This document shows, one piece after another, positions 16,161-19,291 of a DNA stretch of 19,291 bases (positions within the stretch are counted from its first letter, which is position 1; each line of letters starts with the position of its first letter). The notes under the pieces were generated by a model. The model worked only from the letters and a program-made list of their open reading frames with translations, did not search any database and had not been told where the DNA came from. The stretch is from Podochytrium sp. JEL0797 (lineage: Eukaryota; Chytridiomycota; Chytridiomycetes; Chytridiales; Chytriomycetaceae), in the NCBI GenBank assembly GCA_027596195.1, contig JADGJG010000451.1:1-19291 (forward strand), read 5' to 3'. The translations under genes and the position numbers were made by a program.

Positions 16161-17658
16161 GTGGTTCCTCATCAAAAGGAAAAAAGTGTAGACGACCCAT
16201 CCACCCACCTCTCGCCAATGATCAACCACTGCTACCGTATTCCTCTCCTCAGACACAACTATGCAACCTCTCCATGCCCCTCCTTAGACACACGCGCACA
16301 TGTCCAACTTCCCCTCCGCATCGTCAGCATGAGCATGGGGTGATACTTCCACACTCTCGCCGCTGAATCCTGCAATCACGGCTTCCCGCTGTCAGCAGCT
16401 GTCCGCATTTTTGGTGCATGCCATCGGTGGGGAGTGTCCCCTTTCAAAGGATCTTCAAAGCCAAACGAATACACAGGGGGATCGGTCATTGGATCTATCT
16501 TCGCTGTGATCCTTGCCGAAATGCATACCACGCGTTCTGAGGTAGTTGGGTGCAACAAGTGTGGCGTGTTGTTGGGTTTTCGATGGAGGTGCTTGTGGGA
16601 GTTACCGGGGATGTTGAGTCTGTACCGCGAGTATTTGTTTGGTCAATTCGCTTCACGTATATGAAGGGAAAGAAAACGCTCATGGGGAATAATATAAAAA
16701 TTCTAAGCATCTCCGAGATCATTCTCATGTACCTCTCCCCATATGAAGGAGCTTTTAGTTCTTGACAAGCGGTTGATCAAGTATCGAGTGGGCATGATGG
16801 TCTTAAAGGAGGGGGGAAGAGAGCCAGTAGGTGTTTCGAGCCTTTTGTCTTGCTTCCCACCAAATGTCGCGCATGCAACCACCTGTAACAATGAATCGCG
16901 AGGCTCTCATTGTCCGTTCTTTTGCAGCCGTTGAAGGAACGACGCGATTAGCACCAAGTTTCGATCCTGAATCGGCATCACAGAGCCCACCACATGCAAA
17001 GACGCGATGGACGTGTTATTCCCCACGCTAAGCCCGGCTCGAAGTGCCCTGTTCTGTAATTCTCCTCCTTCGACATTACCCCATGGCTCCAGCCATATTC
17101 CATCATAAAGATAGGCATAGGGAATGGAGGGGGCGATTACCATATCCGTTCAACCTGTGGGGGACAAGGAACTGGGGAATGTTGGTCGCGTTTTTGATCG
17201 ACACTGGCGCCAGTAAACTCCGTGCCGAGATACGCGTACTATGTACATGCATTTTTCAATGAAGGGTGCAAACTGAGCAAAACATTGTGTACACTCGAAG
17301 AAAGTCCTGCAGTAATGATACATGATTTATTGTCGATTTTCGAGCTTTGCACAATTTGTTTAATGCTTTCGTTTGGCGGAGCACGAAAAACACTCAAAAT
17401 GCGCTCGGCAAGATACGAGAACCAGAGTTCCGCAACATCTGCTTGAATAGAAAGAGCCTTTTCTTGACACAGAAAAAGTTTTCCCTAGGCTTTGAGTTCG
17501 ATCCCTAGACAGCCTAGGTTCGGTTCCTAGGGGGTCGGTTTCCTAGAAACAATTGCCACTCCCTTAGAAAAGTCTTAAAGAATCTCCTATAGTTGTCTTT
17601 AGAGAGCCAGGCAACTTTCCTAGGAAACTGGGCCACCACTGGGCCACTCCCAGCTGAG
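16041..17658. repeat. 1.6-kb higher-order repeat, copy 1
   Basis: This unit begins CTCGACATGACACGTGAAAC and ends CCACTCCCAGCTGAG. It contains a satellite piece at its left end (anchor variant near 16117) and another near the right end (17401-17550), with about 1.2 kb of other sequence between. Open frames inside are at most 77 codons. One frame (17044-17262) contains LIDTGAS, similar to the active-site motif of retroviral-type aspartic proteases, without further support. Confidence 0.9.
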
Positions 17659-17663
17659 GTGCG

Positions 17664-19291
17664 CTCGACATGACACGTGAAACCATATTCAAGAGTGATC
17701 TGGTTTAATAGAACCGATTATTTCTTGCAACAGCAAACGTTGCTCCCTAGACTCCGTTTTCGACAACTGGGCTGCCTAGCTTCGGTGGTTCCTCATCAAA
17801 AGGAAAAAAGTGTAGACGACCCATCCACCCACCTCTCGCCAATGATCAACCACTGCTACCGTATTCCTCTCCTCAGACACAACTACGCAGCCTCTCCTTG
17901 CCCCTCCTTAGACACACGCGCACACATCCAACTTCCCCTCCGCATCATCAGCATGAGCATGGGGTGATACTTCCACACTCTCGTCGCCGAATCCTGCAAT
18001 CACGGCTTCCCGCTGTCAGCAGCTGTCCGCATTTTTGGTGCATGCCGTCAGTGGGGAGTGTCCCCTTTCAAAGGATCTTCAAAGCCAAACGAATACACAG
18101 TGACCGTGTTTGGGGATCGGTCATTGGATCTATCTTCGCTGTGATCCTTGCGGAAATGCATACCACACGTTCTGAGGTAGTTGGGTGCAACAAGTGTGGT
18201 GTGTTGTTGGGTTCGACGGAGGTGCTTGTGGGAGTTACTGGGGATGTTGAGTCTGTACCGCGAGTATTTGTTTGGTCAATTCGCTTCACGTATATGAAGG
18301 GAAAGAAAACGCTGGTGGCGAATAATATAAAACTTCTAAGCATCTCCGAGATCATTCTCATGTACCTCTCCCCATATGAAGGAGCTTTTAGTTCTTGACA
18401 AGCGGTTGATCACGTATCGAGTGGGCATGATGGTCTTAAAGGAGGGGGGAAGAGAGCCAGAAGGTGTTTCGAGCCTTTTGTCTTGCTTCCCACCAAATGT
18501 TGCGCATGCAACCACCTGTAACAATTAATCGCGAGGCTGTCATTGTCCGTTCATTTGCAGCCGTTGAAGGAACGATCAGATTAGCACCAAGTTTCGATCC
18601 TGAATCGGCATCACAGAGCCCACCACATCCAAAGACGCGATGGACATGTTATTCCCCACGCTAAGCCAGGCTCAAAGTGCCCTGTTCTGTAATTCTCCTC
18701 CTTCGACATTACCCCGTGACTCCAGCCATATTCCATCATAAAGATAGGCATAGGGAATGGAGGGGGCAATTACCATATCTGTTCAACCCACTGGGGACAA
18801 GGAACTGGAGAATGTTGTTCGCGTTTTTGATTGACACTGGCACCAGTAAACTCCGTGCTGAGATACGCATACTATGTACATACATTTTTCAATGAAGGGT
18901 GCAAACTGAGCAAAACATTGTGTACACTCGAAGAAAGTCCTGCAGTAATGATACATGATTTATTGTCGATTTTCGAGCTTTGCACAATTTGTTTAATGCT
19001 TTCGTTTGGCAGAGCACGAAAAACACTCAAAATGCGCTCAGCAAGATACGGGAACCAGAGTTCCGCAACATCTGCTTGAATAGAAAGAGCCTTTTCTTGA
19101 CACAGAAAAAGTTTTCCCTAGGCTTTGAGTTCGATCCCTAGACAGCCTAGGTTCGGTTCCTAGGGGGTCGGTTTCCTAGAAACAATTGCCACTCCCTTAG
19201 AAAAGTCTTAAAGAGTCTCCTGTAGTTGTCTTTAGAGAGCCAGGCAACTTTCCTAGGAAACTGGGCCACCACTGGGCCACTCCCAGCTGAG
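17664..19291. repeat. 1.6-kb higher-order repeat, copy 2 (reaches window end)
   Basis: This is a direct tandem copy of the preceding unit with scattered substitutions, an 11-bp insertion (TGACCGTGTTT near 18102) and a 2-bp deletion, so the offset grows from 1623 to 1633 bp. It ends with the same CCCAGCTGAG at the last base of the window, so further copies may follow. The longest frame here (17898-18398) is broken in copy 1, which argues against coding function. Confidence 0.9.

Noticed and set aside
16434..18398. Short frames shared by the two 1.6-kb repeats as genes
   Set aside because: Frames differ in length and are interrupted between copies (for example the 166-codon frame of copy 2 is broken in copy 1), and none shows a domain.
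16041..19291. The two 1.6-kb copies as LTRs of one retrotransposon
   Set aside because: They are directly adjacent with no internal coding region between them, and no primer-binding site or polymerase is visible.

Overview
The window is nuclear DNA of a eukaryote with a compact, intron-rich genome. Introns are mostly 48-110 nt with GT-AG ends and CTAAC/CTAAT-like branch sites (for example near 1592, 7018 and 9489). Intergenic gaps are short. An early-diverging fungus (chytrid-like) fits the intron style, but this is an inference from gene style only; no rRNA or other marker in the window fixes the lineage.

1-13985 is gene-dense. In order: the 3' part of a GTPBP1/2-type GTPase (+); the complete gene for translation initiation factor eIF3d (+, 6 exons); cyclophilin A (-, 4 exons); an unrecognised basic protein (-, 2 exons); a small ankyrin-repeat protein (-, 6 exons, two of them micro-exons); SDA1, a 60S ribosome biogenesis factor (+, 9 exons); DNA ligase IV (-, 5' end missing); and the C-terminal half of an M1-family aminopeptidase (+, 5' end missing). 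The last two are head to head and both lose their 5' ends at a G26 tract (12662-12687), which looks like an assembly collapse or a real deletion.

The most interesting signal is in the eIF3d introns. Three related box C/D snoRNA candidates lie in the only two introns of this gene that are far longer than the rest. Two share a 358-nt intron that contains an internal AG|GT junction. Taking that junction as a splice site, each snoRNA ends 69-78 nt before a 3' splice site. The one long SDA1 intron (238 nt) carries a weaker candidate for a structured H/ACA-like RNA. eIF3d and SDA1 are translation and ribosome-biogenesis genes, the usual class of snoRNA host.

13986-14574 has no recognisable gene but holds two related GGCGC hairpins. 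From about 14575 to the end the window is repetitive. First comes a diverged tandem array of about 160-bp units rich in the palindromes CCTAGG and TGTCGACA. Then come two tandem copies of a 1.62-1.63-kb unit that contains pieces of the same satellite at both ends. No convincing gene lies in the repeats.

The protein-coding genes are ordinary housekeeping functions (translation, ribosome assembly, protein folding, DNA end joining, peptide trimming) and do not form a single pathway.
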